This document shows positions 39,049-48,231 of a stretch of 64,000 nt of DNA, piece by piece; position 1 is the first letter of the stretch; each line of letters begins with the position of its first letter. The translations under genes were made by a program, and so were the position numbers. The DNA lies in the NCBI GenBank assembly GCA_938017675.1, contig CALIJB010000026.1, forward strand, positions 8,268 to 72,267, given 5' to 3'. Origin of the DNA: an uncultured Candidatus Saccharibacteria bacterium. Lineage in GTDB: Bacteria; Patescibacteriota; Saccharimonadia; Saccharimonadales; Saccharimonadaceae. The notes beneath the pieces were generated by a model that worked only from the letters and a program-made list of their open reading frames with translations, had not been told where the DNA came from and made no database searches.

Positions 39049-39666
39049 CTATTCATCGGTTGGGTCAAGAGCTTGACGCGGGGTCAACGGGTTTTCTGTT
39101 GAACCCTCTACGTATACGACACGGTAGGGCTTGCCGTCAATAACCATAGTCGTCGGAAGCTCCGCTCCTGGCTGAAATCCGTCGACTGCCCCGTCAAATT
39201 TCACACAGATAACTGTATTTTCATCGACGCTATCCGACCGTCTGGCCGCCTTGGATGACGGAGGGTCTACTTCCACCAATTTGCCATCTTCAACGGCGTA
39301 GTATCTTACCTGTTCGTCGCCCACCTGCCGCGATTCGCCAGGCTGCTGACATGTCGGGTCGCCGTTGACTTCAGCAGCTGGGCGTACAACAATCTTGCCG
39401 CTGTTTTCACCGTCTGTACTCTGTATGTAAGCAACTGGCGCGATCCAAACTGAATCACCCTCGCCAATTTTTTTGGCTAACTCCTCATAAGTTAGTGTCC
39501 CAGCAGTAGCGCTCTCGGAGGCAGTACTCCCGGCTGGCGTAGAATCCGGCGTCTGACTCTCAGCCGAGCACGACCCGACAAACGAGCTTAACGCTAAACT
39601 TCCAACTGCCAAAAATGTTGTCAACCGGTTTCTTATTGTGTCTAAAAACTCTCCTTTTCTTCTCAT
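39049..39666 (-). CDS. Putative lipoprotein of unknown function
   Basis: 205 residues. Basic N-terminus, hydrophobic stretch (TTFLAVGSLALSSFVGSC) ending in a lipobox VGSC, then a Ser/Thr/Pro linker and an extracytoplasmic domain (SVWIAPVAYIQSTDGENSGK; TMVIDGKPYRVVYVEGS). No family recognised. CATAAT lies six nt before the ATG: leaderless. A GGAGAG inside the fifth codon region has no start codon nearby. It is followed by cassette 8 on the same strand. Confidence 0.6.
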   Translation of the reverse strand: MRRKGEFLDTIRNRLTTFLAVGSLALSSFVGSCSAESQTPDSTPAGSTASESATAGTLTYEELAKKIGEGDSVWIAPVAYIQSTDGENSGKIVVRPAAEVNGDPTCQQPGESRQVGDEQVRYYAVEDGKLVEVDPPSSKAARRSDSVDENTVICVKFDGAVDGFQPGAELPTTMVIDGKPYRVVYVEGSTENPLTPRQALDPTDE

Positions 39667-39741
39667 AAATATATTATGCTACAAACTGCCATTTAGCTCA
39701 ACATGCGCGCCCAAAATGCCAAAACGCGCTATAATATACTC

Positions 39742-40875
39742 ATGGATTACAACAAACTAGCACTCGAACTACACCAAAAATATAAAGGCAAAATCACCAC
39801 CGCGCTGCGCGATAACGGCGAGATTGACCGCGATAAGCTCAGCGCTTATTACAGCCCAGGCGTCGGTGCCGTTAGCCAGGCCATCGTCGAGAACCCGGCG
39901 GATTTGCCGAAATACACTTGGACGAACAATCTGGTCGGAGTGATTTCTGACGGTTCAGCGATTTTAGGCTTGGGCGACTTGGGGCCGAAAGCCGCCATGC
40001 CAGTCATGGAGGGTAAGGCGCTGCTGTTCAAGCATTTCGCTAATGTCGACGCTGTGCCAATTGTTTTGGACGTTCACCAGCCAGAAGAAATTATCGCTGC
40101 CATCAAGGCGATAGCGCCGAGCTTTGGAGCGATCAATTTAGAGGATATCGCTTCGCCAAAATGCTTCGAAATTGAGGAGCGTTTGAAAGCCGAACTAGAC
40201 ATTCCAGTATTTCACGATGACCAGCACGGTACGGCAATAGTAGTGCTAGCTGGGCTGATCAACGCCGCCAAGGTTGTCGGCAAAAGCTTACGCGACTGCA
40301 AAGTCGTCCTGGCAGGACCAGGTGCGGCTGGCACGGCGATTATTAAGCTGCTCAATCTGTACGGCGTCAAAAACTTGATTGCGCTCGATCGACACGGTGC
40401 GCTGAGCAGCGACCGCACTGACCTGTCGCCAGAAAAAACCGCCTTGCAACAATATTTGAACACTTCAGAAAGCGGTACTCTAGCAGAAGTATTAGCTGGC
40501 GTCGATATCTTCATCGGCGTATCGACCGCTAACTCGCTAGCGCCAGAGATGGTCGCGGCAATGGCCAGCCAGCCGATTATTTTTGCCCTGGCCAATCCAG
40601 TACCCGAAATCATGCCCGATGCCGCGATTAGCGCTGGCGCAGCCGTCGTAGCGACTGGCCGCAGCGACTTCCCGAATCAAGTTAATAATTCCTTGGCTTT
40701 CCCTGGTATTTTCCGCGGCGCGCTCGACCATGGCGTCCAAAAAATCACTGACCAGCACAAGTTAGCCGCCGCCGAAGCTCTGGCAGCGCTGGTCGAGAAC
40801 CCAACCGCCGACGAAGTTATACCGTCGCCATTCGACAAGCGCGTCGTACCAGCGGTGGCAAATGTCATAAAATAA
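39742..40875 (+). CDS. NAD(P)-dependent malic enzyme
   Basis: Converts malate to pyruvate and CO2. 377 residues. N-terminal Tyr in YYSPGVGAVSQAI, NLVGVISDGSAILGLGDLGP, metal/substrate motif INLEDIASPKCFEIE and FHDDQHGTAIVVLAGLINA, Rossmann GPGAAGTAIIKLL, FALANPVPEI. It lacks the phosphotransacetylase domain of MaeB. Start 39742: TATAAT (39730-39735) lies six nt upstream. Confidence 0.93.
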   Translation: MDYNKLALELHQKYKGKITTALRDNGEIDRDKLSAYYSPGVGAVSQAIVENPADLPKYTWTNNLVGVISDGSAILGLGDLGPKAAMPVMEGKALLFKHFANVDAVPIVLDVHQPEEIIAAIKAIAPSFGAINLEDIASPKCFEIEERLKAELDIPVFHDDQHGTAIVVLAGLINAAKVVGKSLRDCKVVLAGPGAAGTAIIKLLNLYGVKNLIALDRHGALSSDRTDLSPEKTALQQYLNTSESGTLAEVLAGVDIFIGVSTANSLAPEMVAAMASQPIIFALANPVPEIMPDAAISAGAAVVATGRSDFPNQVNNSLAFPGIFRGALDHGVQKITDQHKLAAAEALAALVENPTADEVIPSPFDKRVVPAVANVIK

Positions 40876-40895
40876 ATCCTAAATCAATACTAAGT

Positions 40896-40944
40896 AGTTG
40901 AGTTGGGGGCGGGACGGCGAACTAAATCGCGCGCCCCGCCCCAG
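40896..40944 (-). terminator. 3' hairpin of cassette 9, family B
   Basis: GGGGCGGG pairs with CCCGCCCC. The sequence from 40896 matches 29597-29633 at all but about one position. Confidence 0.85.
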
Positions 40945-40998
40945 AGCAAAGGCGCGGCTCTGCTGGCTTGAGCTTACCTTTGCGACCGGTCAGCGAGG

Positions 40999-41412
40999 TT
41001 AGGGCGTGGTTGTTGGACTAGTATACCAGTCCAACATCCTTTCAAAGTATCCGCCCCAGCTATACGGCTCTGGGACCAAAATCTCTGGATACCGACAGAA
41101 GTCTGTCTCGATATTGCCAGCGGCATCACAGTAAAAAAAAGCCAGCGTCGCTCCGCCCTGCCTGTCGTAAACAGCCACGACAAACGACATTTCTCGATAT
41201 ACCGATCTGCAGCTGAAAACCTCTGTGTAGAATCCTGCCTCGCGGGCAGAGTTCATGAGGCCAAGAGCAGCGCAGGCCGCGACGCCCCTACCTCCAGCCG
41301 CCAGTTCGTGAAGCTGGCGATCTGGAGAGGTTGACCTATCCAGCCTATAATTGTCGCAGGCTTTAGAAGTAAGAGTAGTAGTCCTACCCATGATAGCACT
41401 TTTCCAGATCAT
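40999..41412 (-). CDS. Small protein of unknown function (cassette 9)
   Basis: 137 residues from ATG 41412, which has GGAAGG at the right distance; longer frames start in the leader. No clear membrane helix. Polar N-terminal part (LTSKACDNYRLDRSTSPDR), a Gly/Ala stretch (ELAAGGRGVAACAALGLMNS), and a central beta-like part (MSFVVAVYDRQGGATLAFFY) with aromatic C-terminus (PEPYSWGGYFERMLDWYTSP). Contains five Cys. No family recognised. Confidence 0.5.
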   Translation of the reverse strand: MIWKSAIMGRTTTLTSKACDNYRLDRSTSPDRQLHELAAGGRGVAACAALGLMNSAREAGFYTEVFSCRSVYREMSFVVAVYDRQGGATLAFFYCDAAGNIETDFCRYPEILVPEPYSWGGYFERMLDWYTSPTTTP

Positions 41413-41500
41413 CTCATACCTTCCTTCCGCCCCGTACCGGGGCCACTCGACGATGGATGTACTCAAACTCTACATCTTAGAGCCAGCACCCAATACTATA
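41413..41500 (-). promoter_or_regulatory. -10 box and leader of cassette 9
   Basis: TATAGT (41500-41495) with an upstream TGG (extended -10). The leader of about 80 nt has a hairpin CCCC-GGTAC-GGGG directly before GGAAGGAAGG. Confidence 0.6.
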
Positions 41501-41512
41501 CCACAATTTGCG

Positions 41513-43135
41513 TTAAATCACCCGCGCTATCTCCTCGAGCGTGGTTTCGCCGCGCAAGGCCGCCAGCACGCCGACCTGCTCGAGTGTCAGCATGCCTTCG
41601 TTTCGAGCGGTTTCTTCGATCGTCTCGGGGTGAACATCTTGGACGTCGCCGCGGATAAACTTCTGGATTTCATCGGTAACAACCAGCTGTTCCATGATAA
41701 CCACCCGGCCTTTGTAGCCAAACGGCGCATCTTCGCTAGGCACGGGGCGCCACAGCTTGAAATTATCCAGATCAGGCTTCTCGACATCGGGCGGCAGCTT
41801 TTCGAGTACGCGCTGAACATATTTACGTGTTGCCTCATCGGGTTCGTACGCTTCCTTGGTATGATCAACTAAACGCCGCACCAGACGCTGGGCAATCAAC
41901 AAGCGGATAGCGCTTGAAAAGATCGGGTTGACTCCAATCATATCAATCATACGGCTAAAGGCTGTGCTAGTGGTATTGGCGTGAAAGCTCGATAACACCA
42001 AGTGGCCGGTGATTGACGCCTGAATAGCCGTGCGCGCCGTATCGACATCACGGATCTCGCCAACCATCACCACATCCGGGTCGAGACGCAAGACGCTACG
42101 CAAACCATCAGCAAAGCTCTGTCCGTGCGTCGTGTCGATCGGAATTTGCGACATACCGCTCAGGCCATACTCAATCGGATCCTCGAGTGTAATCAGCTTG
42201 CGGTCGGTGGTATTCAACGCGTTGAGCATACTATAAAGCGTCGTCGACTTACCCGAGCCAGTCGGCCCGACCATCAGCACCAGACCGCGCGGGTGGCTGA
42301 CAACTTCGTCGATTTCCTTGCGCTGGCGCGGCGGAATACCCAGCAAGTCCAAATTCAACAATGATTCATCAAAATTAAATAAACGCAGCACCGCATCTTG
42401 CCCGTACAGCGTTGGCACAGTCTCGACGCGCAGGTTCAATAGATGCGTGCCTTGATCGGTGGTGATTTCCATCTGCATATGGCCGGACTGCGACTCCATA
42501 GCTGCACTACTAACGCCAGCACGGCTAGCTAGCTCGCCCATAATAATTCGGTAGCGCGAACGTTCTAGCTGCGCCACTGGGTGCAACGCGCCGTCGACGC
42601 GCATGCGTACGCGGATAGAATCGCGCTCGTTTTCAATGTGAATGTCGCTAGCGCCAAGCTTGTCCGCCTGCTTGATCAGGAAATCAAATAGTTCCTCGCT
42701 CGATACCAAATTCAACGTCTGACTAACTTGAGCAATAGTGTTGCTATCGCCCTCTTTAGCAATCTCGATGTCATCGTAAGCAGTACGCTTCGGCGGATCA
42801 TAGCGCAGCATCATTGCCCGATAACCGCTAGCGCTGATAAGTAAAAACTGCAATTTGTCGCCGCGGTCTTGATACTCGCGCTTGATCTTCTGTAAAATAG
42901 ATTGCGGCGTTTGCGAAGTCACACCTATTTGGTACATCACTTCGTTGCCGCCTTTGGCTAGCGGCACGATGCGGTATTGGTGCATTTTCTCGATCGGAAT
43001 CATGCCAGGGACTAGCGGTAGCGTATCCTCTAGATTGCGCATATCAACATACGGCAAACCCAAAATAGTCGCCCGCTGGCGGGTAGCTTTTTCGTCTTGT
43101 TCGCGCCGACGGCGCTGGACTTCTTCTTCATCCAT
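41513..43135 (-). CDS. Type IV pilus assembly/type II secretion ATPase (PilB/GspE)
   Basis: 540 residues. N-terminal MshEN-like domain, then ATPase core with Walker A GPTGSGKSTTLYSML, Asp box LITLEDPIEYGLSGMSQ, Walker B DPDVVMVGEIRD and the His box (HLVLSSFHANTTSTAFSRMI). The four-Cys zinc motif usual in GspE/PilB is not visible. It powers pilus extension; pili are used by related symbionts to attach to hosts. Start ATG 43135: TAAAAT lies seven nt upstream. Confidence 0.93.
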   Translation of the reverse strand: MDEEEVQRRRREQDEKATRQRATILGLPYVDMRNLEDTLPLVPGMIPIEKMHQYRIVPLAKGGNEVMYQIGVTSQTPQSILQKIKREYQDRGDKLQFLLISASGYRAMMLRYDPPKRTAYDDIEIAKEGDSNTIAQVSQTLNLVSSEELFDFLIKQADKLGASDIHIENERDSIRVRMRVDGALHPVAQLERSRYRIIMGELASRAGVSSAAMESQSGHMQMEITTDQGTHLLNLRVETVPTLYGQDAVLRLFNFDESLLNLDLLGIPPRQRKEIDEVVSHPRGLVLMVGPTGSGKSTTLYSMLNALNTTDRKLITLEDPIEYGLSGMSQIPIDTTHGQSFADGLRSVLRLDPDVVMVGEIRDVDTARTAIQASITGHLVLSSFHANTTSTAFSRMIDMIGVNPIFSSAIRLLIAQRLVRRLVDHTKEAYEPDEATRKYVQRVLEKLPPDVEKPDLDNFKLWRPVPSEDAPFGYKGRVVIMEQLVVTDEIQKFIRGDVQDVHPETIEETARNEGMLTLEQVGVLAALRGETTLEEIARVI

Positions 43136-43187
43136 CACCTTTATTTTAGCAAAAAGCTTGCGCTAAAAACAATGCTACAATAGAATT

Positions 43188-43748
43188 ATGCCAAAAATCG
43201 TCGTCATCGCCCACAACATCCGCTCGACTTTCAATGTCGGGTCGATTTTTCGGACATGTGAAGGTTTCGGTGTCGAACGGTTGATTTTGAGCGGCTATAC
43301 GCCGTATCCAGATTTAAGTTTGTACCGCGAAGCGCCAAATTGCGCGCTAATCGACGGTGAAATCACGCGAGACGACCAGCGCCTGCCGCACATTCGTGAA
43401 AAAATCACCCAGCAAATCCACAAAACGGCGCTCGGCGCCGAGAGTTTAGTGCCGTTTGAGTATCGCGAAGCACCGCCGCTAGATGAACTGCGGCAACTGG
43501 GCTACCGCATCGCCGCTCTGGAACAAGCCGCCAATAGCACTAATCTGCGCGATTATTCGGCGCCAGACCGCATTGCGTTGCTGCTAGGCGAAGAAGTCGA
43601 CGGTATCGCGTCCGAATGGTTGGCTTTGGCTGACGATATCATCGAAATTCCGATGTTCGGGCAAAAAGAGTCGTTCAACGTGTCGGTAGCGGCCGGAATC
43701 GCGCTGTACGAGCTGGCAGCGAGCGGCAAAACCACCAAAAATGCCTAA
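43188..43748 (+). CDS. SpoU/TrmH family RNA 2'-O-methyltransferase
   Basis: 186 residues, SPOUT knot fold: motif 1 NIRSTFNVGSIFRTCEGFGV, motif 2 ALLLGEEVDGI, motif 3 IEIPMFGQKESFNVSVAAGI. No N-terminal substrate-binding domain, so probably a tRNA enzyme like TrmL/TrmH; the target base cannot be read. TACAAT lies six nt before the ATG. Confidence 0.9.
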   Translation: MPKIVVIAHNIRSTFNVGSIFRTCEGFGVERLILSGYTPYPDLSLYREAPNCALIDGEITRDDQRLPHIREKITQQIHKTALGAESLVPFEYREAPPLDELRQLGYRIAALEQAANSTNLRDYSAPDRIALLLGEEVDGIASEWLALADDIIEIPMFGQKESFNVSVAAGIALYELAASGKTTKNA

Positions 43749-43783
43749 AATTTGCAAATTTTACGAAATAATTGCAAAAAGTA

Positions 43784-43812
43784 TTGACTTCGCAGTCCAT
43801 ATGTGATATATA
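43784..43812 (+). promoter_or_regulatory. Promoter of cassette 10
   Basis: TTGACT (43784-43789), 17 bp, TATATA (43807-43812). Confidence 0.87.
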
Positions 43813-43818
43813 TATATT

Positions 43819-43896
43819 AGCTTTTCGCTCAAGTTTTCCACAAAAAAGGGCGTGAAGTTGCCCTTTTACTTGAGCGTGATCTCTTAGGAGGAGATT
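43819..43896 (+). ncRNA. Structured 5' leader, family A, copy 3
   Basis: P1: CGCTCAAGT (43826-43834) with ACTTGAGCG (43868-43876); relative to copy 1 the last pair changes from G-C to T-A on both sides. P2: AAAAGGGC, loop GTGAAGTT, GCCCTTTT. Start hairpin TGATCTC (43877-43883) / GAGATTA (43891-43897), loop TTAGGAG. Confidence 0.82.
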
Positions 43897-44316
43897 ATGA
43901 AGCGTTATTTCGTCGAATACGGTATTCTGCTCGTCATCAGCGTGATGGCACGCCTGATGGCGGGGGCGGGACACCCCGCCCCCGCCATGTTCGTTTTGGC
44001 GGTCTACGCCGCCGTACTGATCTGGCTTTCTCAGGAGCGTCAGGCTAAGATGGAGGCGGACATTCAGCTTAAGGAGGCTCAGAAGAGTCTCCTCAGAGGA
44101 CGCCTAGCCAACACTAAGGCACGGGTGCGCCGTATTGAGACAGCGTTCGTTAGCGCGGCGACCGAGGCCTTTTGGGTCTCGGACGTCGAGATCCGAGGCG
44201 ACAAAGTCGCCTACGTCATTGACGTGCCCGAGCACGGACGCATCGTCGTCCACCTCCCCAACGAAGATGCCGCCACCAAGACCGACGACGCCTCTGAGGC
44301 GTCCAAAGAGGGCTGA
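43897..44316 (+). CDS. Two-helix membrane protein with coiled coil and small C-terminal domain (cassette 10)
   Basis: 139 residues. Two N-terminal transmembrane helices (YGILLVISVMARLMAGAG and PAPAMFVLAVYAAVLIWL), a basic coiled-coil stretch (KMEADIQLKEAQKSLLRGRL), a short beta-rich part (VSDVEIRGDKVAYVIDVPEH) and an acidic end. No family recognised. The start codon overlaps the 3' arm of the start hairpin. Confidence 0.6.
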   Translation: MKRYFVEYGILLVISVMARLMAGAGHPAPAMFVLAVYAAVLIWLSQERQAKMEADIQLKEAQKSLLRGRLANTKARVRRIETAFVSAATEAFWVSDVEIRGDKVAYVIDVPEHGRIVVHLPNEDAATKTDDASEASKEG

Positions 44317-44328
44317 TAAAGCCCGCTA

Positions 44329-44389
44329 GAAAATAGCCCGCCTAGAGGCCACCAGCCTCGGCGCAAGGCCTTTCTGGCGGGCTATTTTC
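44329..44389 (+). terminator. 3' hairpin, family A, copy 3
   Basis: GAAAATAGCCCGCC...GGCGGGCTATTTTC with an inner GAGGCC/GGCCTT extension, then TTTGGT. It faces the end of dnaE. Confidence 0.88.
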
Positions 44390-44416
44390 TTTGGTCAAAA
44401 TTATCCGCATCCTAAT

Positions 44417-47400
44417 CTATTTCACTTTGACGCATTCGTCGCCCAGCAGTTCGGCCAGGCCAGCGCGCAGGTTGCGCTGAGCGTCGACCCGAAACGGCAG
44501 GCGGATGGCATTGGACTTATCATCGCCCAGAATCATAATGATGTCGTTTTGGCCAGGGTTTTGGCTGCACAATTTCTTGAGCGAGACCAGCAAGTCGCGG
44601 TCGCTCGGATTCTTGACTTTGACATAGACAGTTTCTAGCTTTTCTAGCGGCTTGGCGATAATTGCTGGCGCCGCTTTGACGCTGGCTGCAGCCGTCACAG
44701 CTGGCGCGCCGTTAGCGTTTTTGCGCGGATAGCGTTTGCTTTTGACGGCCGCACGGCCTTTCGGCGCCGTCATTTTGCGGCCGTGGCTTTGGTATTCGTT
44801 GAGCTCTTTGTCGGTGACGATATTGACCTCGTCGGCAATGACTTTGGCTTCATCAGTCATGTTGCCGTCGCGATCGCGGGCATTGACAGTACCGCTAACT
44901 TTCAGCACGGCGTCTTGCTGCAGGCTGTCGCCTAGCTGTTCGTACAATCTCGGGAAGACAATCAGCTCCATTTCGCTAGTTTTGTCCTCGATACCGACAA
45001 ACGCCATTTTGGTGCCAGCCTTGGTGACGATAGTGCGAATCGTCGATACCAAGCCGCCGACCGACACTTTCTGCCCGTCAATTTGCGGTGTGCAGGCATG
45101 CAGCGGAATGGTCTGCTCCTCGAAAAAGGCATCATAATTATCTAATGGATGCGCGCTAATATAAAGGCCCAGCAATTCGCGCTCCCACATCAGTTGTTCT
45201 TTACTGGTGTATTTGACTGGCGAAGCCTTCAGTTCGACCGACGGCATCAATTTGTCGCCGCCGAGCGCCGCGAACATATCAACTTGCCCGCTGAGCGCTT
45301 CCTTTTGCAGCTTGCTAGCAAAAGCCAGAATCGTATCGAGATTAAATAGCAAATCGCTGCGGTCGCCTAGCGCGTCGAAAGCACCGGCTTTGACCAGCGA
45401 TTCCCAAGCTTTGCGATTAACTTTGCTGGTACTGACACGTTTGGCAAAATCCTCGACCGACTTGAATGGGCCATCGGCCTCGCGGGCGCGGATAATCTCT
45501 TCGACTGCGCCGACGCCGACACCTTTGACTGCGGCCATACCGAAGCGAACCTGCTTGGCAGCTGGCACCACGCCGAACTCGACGTATGACTGATTGACGT
45601 CTGGCGCCAGAACCTCCAGGCCCATATGCTTGCACTCGGTAATTTCAATCGCCAGGCGGTCGATATCGTCATGATCGCTGGTCATCAGCGCCGCCATGAA
45701 AGCATCCGGATAATGCGCTTTCAGATAGGCCGTCCAGTAGGCAATTAAACCATAACAAGCAGCGTGCGATTTATTGAAGCAATAATTAGCAAATTCTTCC
45801 AGTTGTGTCCAAAACGTTTCCGCAATTTCCTTAGTCGCACCACCAACCTTAACCGCACCCTCGACGAACTCCGGCTTAACCTTTTTCATTAGGTCGATTT
45901 TTTTCTTACCGACCGCTTTGCGCAGCGTATCAGCTTGACCGCCAGTAAAACCGCACCATTCCTTAGAAATTTGCATAAATTGCTCTTGGTAGACCAAAAT
46001 TCCGTAGGTGTTTTCCAGCGAATTACGCATACCTTCGTGCAAGTAGGTGATTGGCTCTTCGCCGTGCTTGCGGCGGATAAAGCTATCGATAAATTGCATC
46101 GGCCCCGGGCGGTACAGAGCCACCATGGCGATGATATCCTCGAAATGCGTCGGTTTGAGCGCCCGCAGATAGCGTTTCATGCCCGCCGATTCTAGCTGAA
46201 ACACGCCGGTGGTGTCGCCGCGCTGAAACAGCTCGTATGTCGGCTTGTCATCGAGCGGCAAATGCGCCAGATCAATTTCTTCTTTGTAAACTTTTTTGAT
46301 AATACGCATGGCATTATTGATAATCGTTAAGTTTGAAAGGCCTAAAAAGTCCATCTTCAGCAGTCCCAATTCCTCAACTTCGCCCATCGGGAACTGTGTC
46401 GCCACCACGCCTTTTTGCGCCATTTCTAGCGGAATATAATTGACCAGCGTATCCGGTGCAATCACCACGCCGCAGGCATGGACGCCATGGCTGCGAATCG
46501 TGCCCTCGAGCTGAATAGCATAATCCAGCACTTCTTTGGCGGTAGGGTTATTCTCGTACTCCTTGCGCAAATCGGCGTCTTCTTTGACGCTAACCGACAG
46601 CGGAATGTGCCGGCCCTGGTTCGGCGGCGGTACCAACTTAGCCAAGCGATCGCTCTCGGCGTACGGCACTTCCAGCACCCTGGCGACATCGCGCACCGCC
46701 ATGCGGCCGAACATCTTACCAAAGGTGGCGATGTTGCTGACGTGGTCTTCGCCGTATTTTTTAGCGCAATATTCAATCACTTCGTCGCGGCGAGTATCTT
46801 GGATATCAACGTCGATATCCGGCATGGAAATACGATCTGGATTGAGGAAACGCTCAAACAGCAGGCCATACTTCAGCGGGTCAAGGTCAGTGATGTTCAG
46901 TGCGTAGGCAATAATCGATCCGGCGGCGCTACCACGACCCGGGCCAAAAACAATCCCTTGAGATTTACCCCAGTTGATAAAGTCCTGAACAATCAAGAAA
47001 TAACCCTCATAACCCATATTGCCCATCACGCCCAACTCCATCTCGGCGCGCTGGCGAACTTCGTCAGACAATTGCGGGATGATATCTTCAGGATCTAATT
47101 TCTCGGCTTCCTCTTTTGAAGCACCGTTGTAGCGCTGCAGCAAGCCCTGGTATGTCAATCTCAGCAGATACGAGTGCTCGTTCTCGCCTTCAGGCAGCGG
47201 ATATTTAGGAATAAGAATGCGGCCCAGCTCAATTTCAACATTACAGCGATCAGCCACCTTTTTAGTGTTACGAATTACCTCGGGATATTCCTCTCCCCAA
47301 TGAGCGATGATATCGCGCGGGTCGGTCAAGTGCAGCTCAAAGTCTTTCAGACTCATCCGCTTTTCATCGCTCAAGTACGAACCAGTACCGACACATAGCA

Positions 47401-48118
47401 AAATTTCGTGCGCGTCTTGGTGATCATGTGTCAAGTAGTGCCCATCGCAAGTCACCACCATCTCGATGTCCAGCTCCTTCGATAACTTAATCAAGCCCTC
47501 ATTGATTTTTGCCTGGACGTCCCAGTGCGTATTTGACTTCGGGTGACCGTGGTCTTGCAACTCCAGATAGTAGCGGTCGCCCAGAATCGATTTATACCAT
47601 TTGGCAATATCGCGGGCACGATCGTAGTCATCTTCTTTGAGTGCTACGCCGATTTCACCGCTAGCACAGCCGCTCATCACAATCAAACCTTCATTCAACT
47701 CCTCTAGCAAGTCGTGATCAATCCGCGGTTTGTAATACATACCCTCCAGATTAGCCTGCGTCGATAGCTTCATCAGATTATGAAAGCCGGTGTTGTTCAT
47801 CGCTAGCACCGTCAAGTGGAAGCGCTGCTTATCCTTGGCCGGGTCGCGATCAAAGCGCGAACGCGCCGCTACGTATGTCTCGATACCAAGGATCGGCTTA
47901 ATACCAGCCTTTTTGGCAGTTTTATAATAGTCAAGGATACCGCTCATCGTACCATGATCGGTTACTGCCGCCGCCTCCATACCGAACTCCTTGACCTTAT
48001 CAACCAAATCATTGATTTTAGTCAAGCCGTCTAGCACCGAATGAAAGGTATGATTATGCAGGTGCACGAAATCGCTCGGTTGCAGCGCCGGCTGGCCTTG
48101 TACTGAATTACTACCCAT
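44417..48118 (-). CDS. dnaE: DNA polymerase III alpha subunit
   Basis: Main replicative polymerase. 1233 residues. N-terminal PHP domain (FVHLHNHTFHSVLDGLTKI), catalytic Asp motif PDIDVDIQDTRRDEVIEYC, finger region (GPGRGSAAGSIIAYAL), helix-hairpin-helix near FGMAAVKGVGVGAVEEI, OB fold (VGGLVSTIRTIVTKAGTKMA), and an unusual basic linker before the C-terminal beta-sheet domain. TATAAT lies 11 nt before the ATG, so the leader is at most a few nt. Confidence 0.97.
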   Translation of the reverse strand: MGSNSVQGQPALQPSDFVHLHNHTFHSVLDGLTKINDLVDKVKEFGMEAAAVTDHGTMSGILDYYKTAKKAGIKPILGIETYVAARSRFDRDPAKDKQRFHLTVLAMNNTGFHNLMKLSTQANLEGMYYKPRIDHDLLEELNEGLIVMSGCASGEIGVALKEDDYDRARDIAKWYKSILGDRYYLELQDHGHPKSNTHWDVQAKINEGLIKLSKELDIEMVVTCDGHYLTHDHQDAHEILLCVGTGSYLSDEKRMSLKDFELHLTDPRDIIAHWGEEYPEVIRNTKKVADRCNVEIELGRILIPKYPLPEGENEHSYLLRLTYQGLLQRYNGASKEEAEKLDPEDIIPQLSDEVRQRAEMELGVMGNMGYEGYFLIVQDFINWGKSQGIVFGPGRGSAAGSIIAYALNITDLDPLKYGLLFERFLNPDRISMPDIDVDIQDTRRDEVIEYCAKKYGEDHVSNIATFGKMFGRMAVRDVARVLEVPYAESDRLAKLVPPPNQGRHIPLSVSVKEDADLRKEYENNPTAKEVLDYAIQLEGTIRSHGVHACGVVIAPDTLVNYIPLEMAQKGVVATQFPMGEVEELGLLKMDFLGLSNLTIINNAMRIIKKVYKEEIDLAHLPLDDKPTYELFQRGDTTGVFQLESAGMKRYLRALKPTHFEDIIAMVALYRPGPMQFIDSFIRRKHGEEPITYLHEGMRNSLENTYGILVYQEQFMQISKEWCGFTGGQADTLRKAVGKKKIDLMKKVKPEFVEGAVKVGGATKEIAETFWTQLEEFANYCFNKSHAACYGLIAYWTAYLKAHYPDAFMAALMTSDHDDIDRLAIEITECKHMGLEVLAPDVNQSYVEFGVVPAAKQVRFGMAAVKGVGVGAVEEIIRAREADGPFKSVEDFAKRVSTSKVNRKAWESLVKAGAFDALGDRSDLLFNLDTILAFASKLQKEALSGQVDMFAALGGDKLMPSVELKASPVKYTSKEQLMWERELLGLYISAHPLDNYDAFFEEQTIPLHACTPQIDGQKVSVGGLVSTIRTIVTKAGTKMAFVGIEDKTSEMELIVFPRLYEQLGDSLQQDAVLKVSGTVNARDRDGNMTDEAKVIADEVNIVTDKELNEYQSHGRKMTAPKGRAAVKSKRYPRKNANGAPAVTAAASVKAAPAIIAKPLEKLETVYVKVKNPSDRDLLVSLKKLCSQNPGQNDIIMILGDDKSNAIRLPFRVDAQRNLRAGLAELLGDECVKVK

Positions 48119-48231
48119 ATCTTATGCTTATTATAACGCAGACTAGGTTGTTTTTGAAGACGCGCTGCGCTAGCCTGTCTACACTCTCTTAGCGCAGTAA
48201 TTTTAAGGAGCAAAGAAGCTATTTCGTAACG

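Noticed and set aside
16371..44316. Small-protein cassettes as copies of one transposable element
   Set aside because: No recombinase, no flanking direct repeats, and the coding parts are unrelated; only the control regions are shared.
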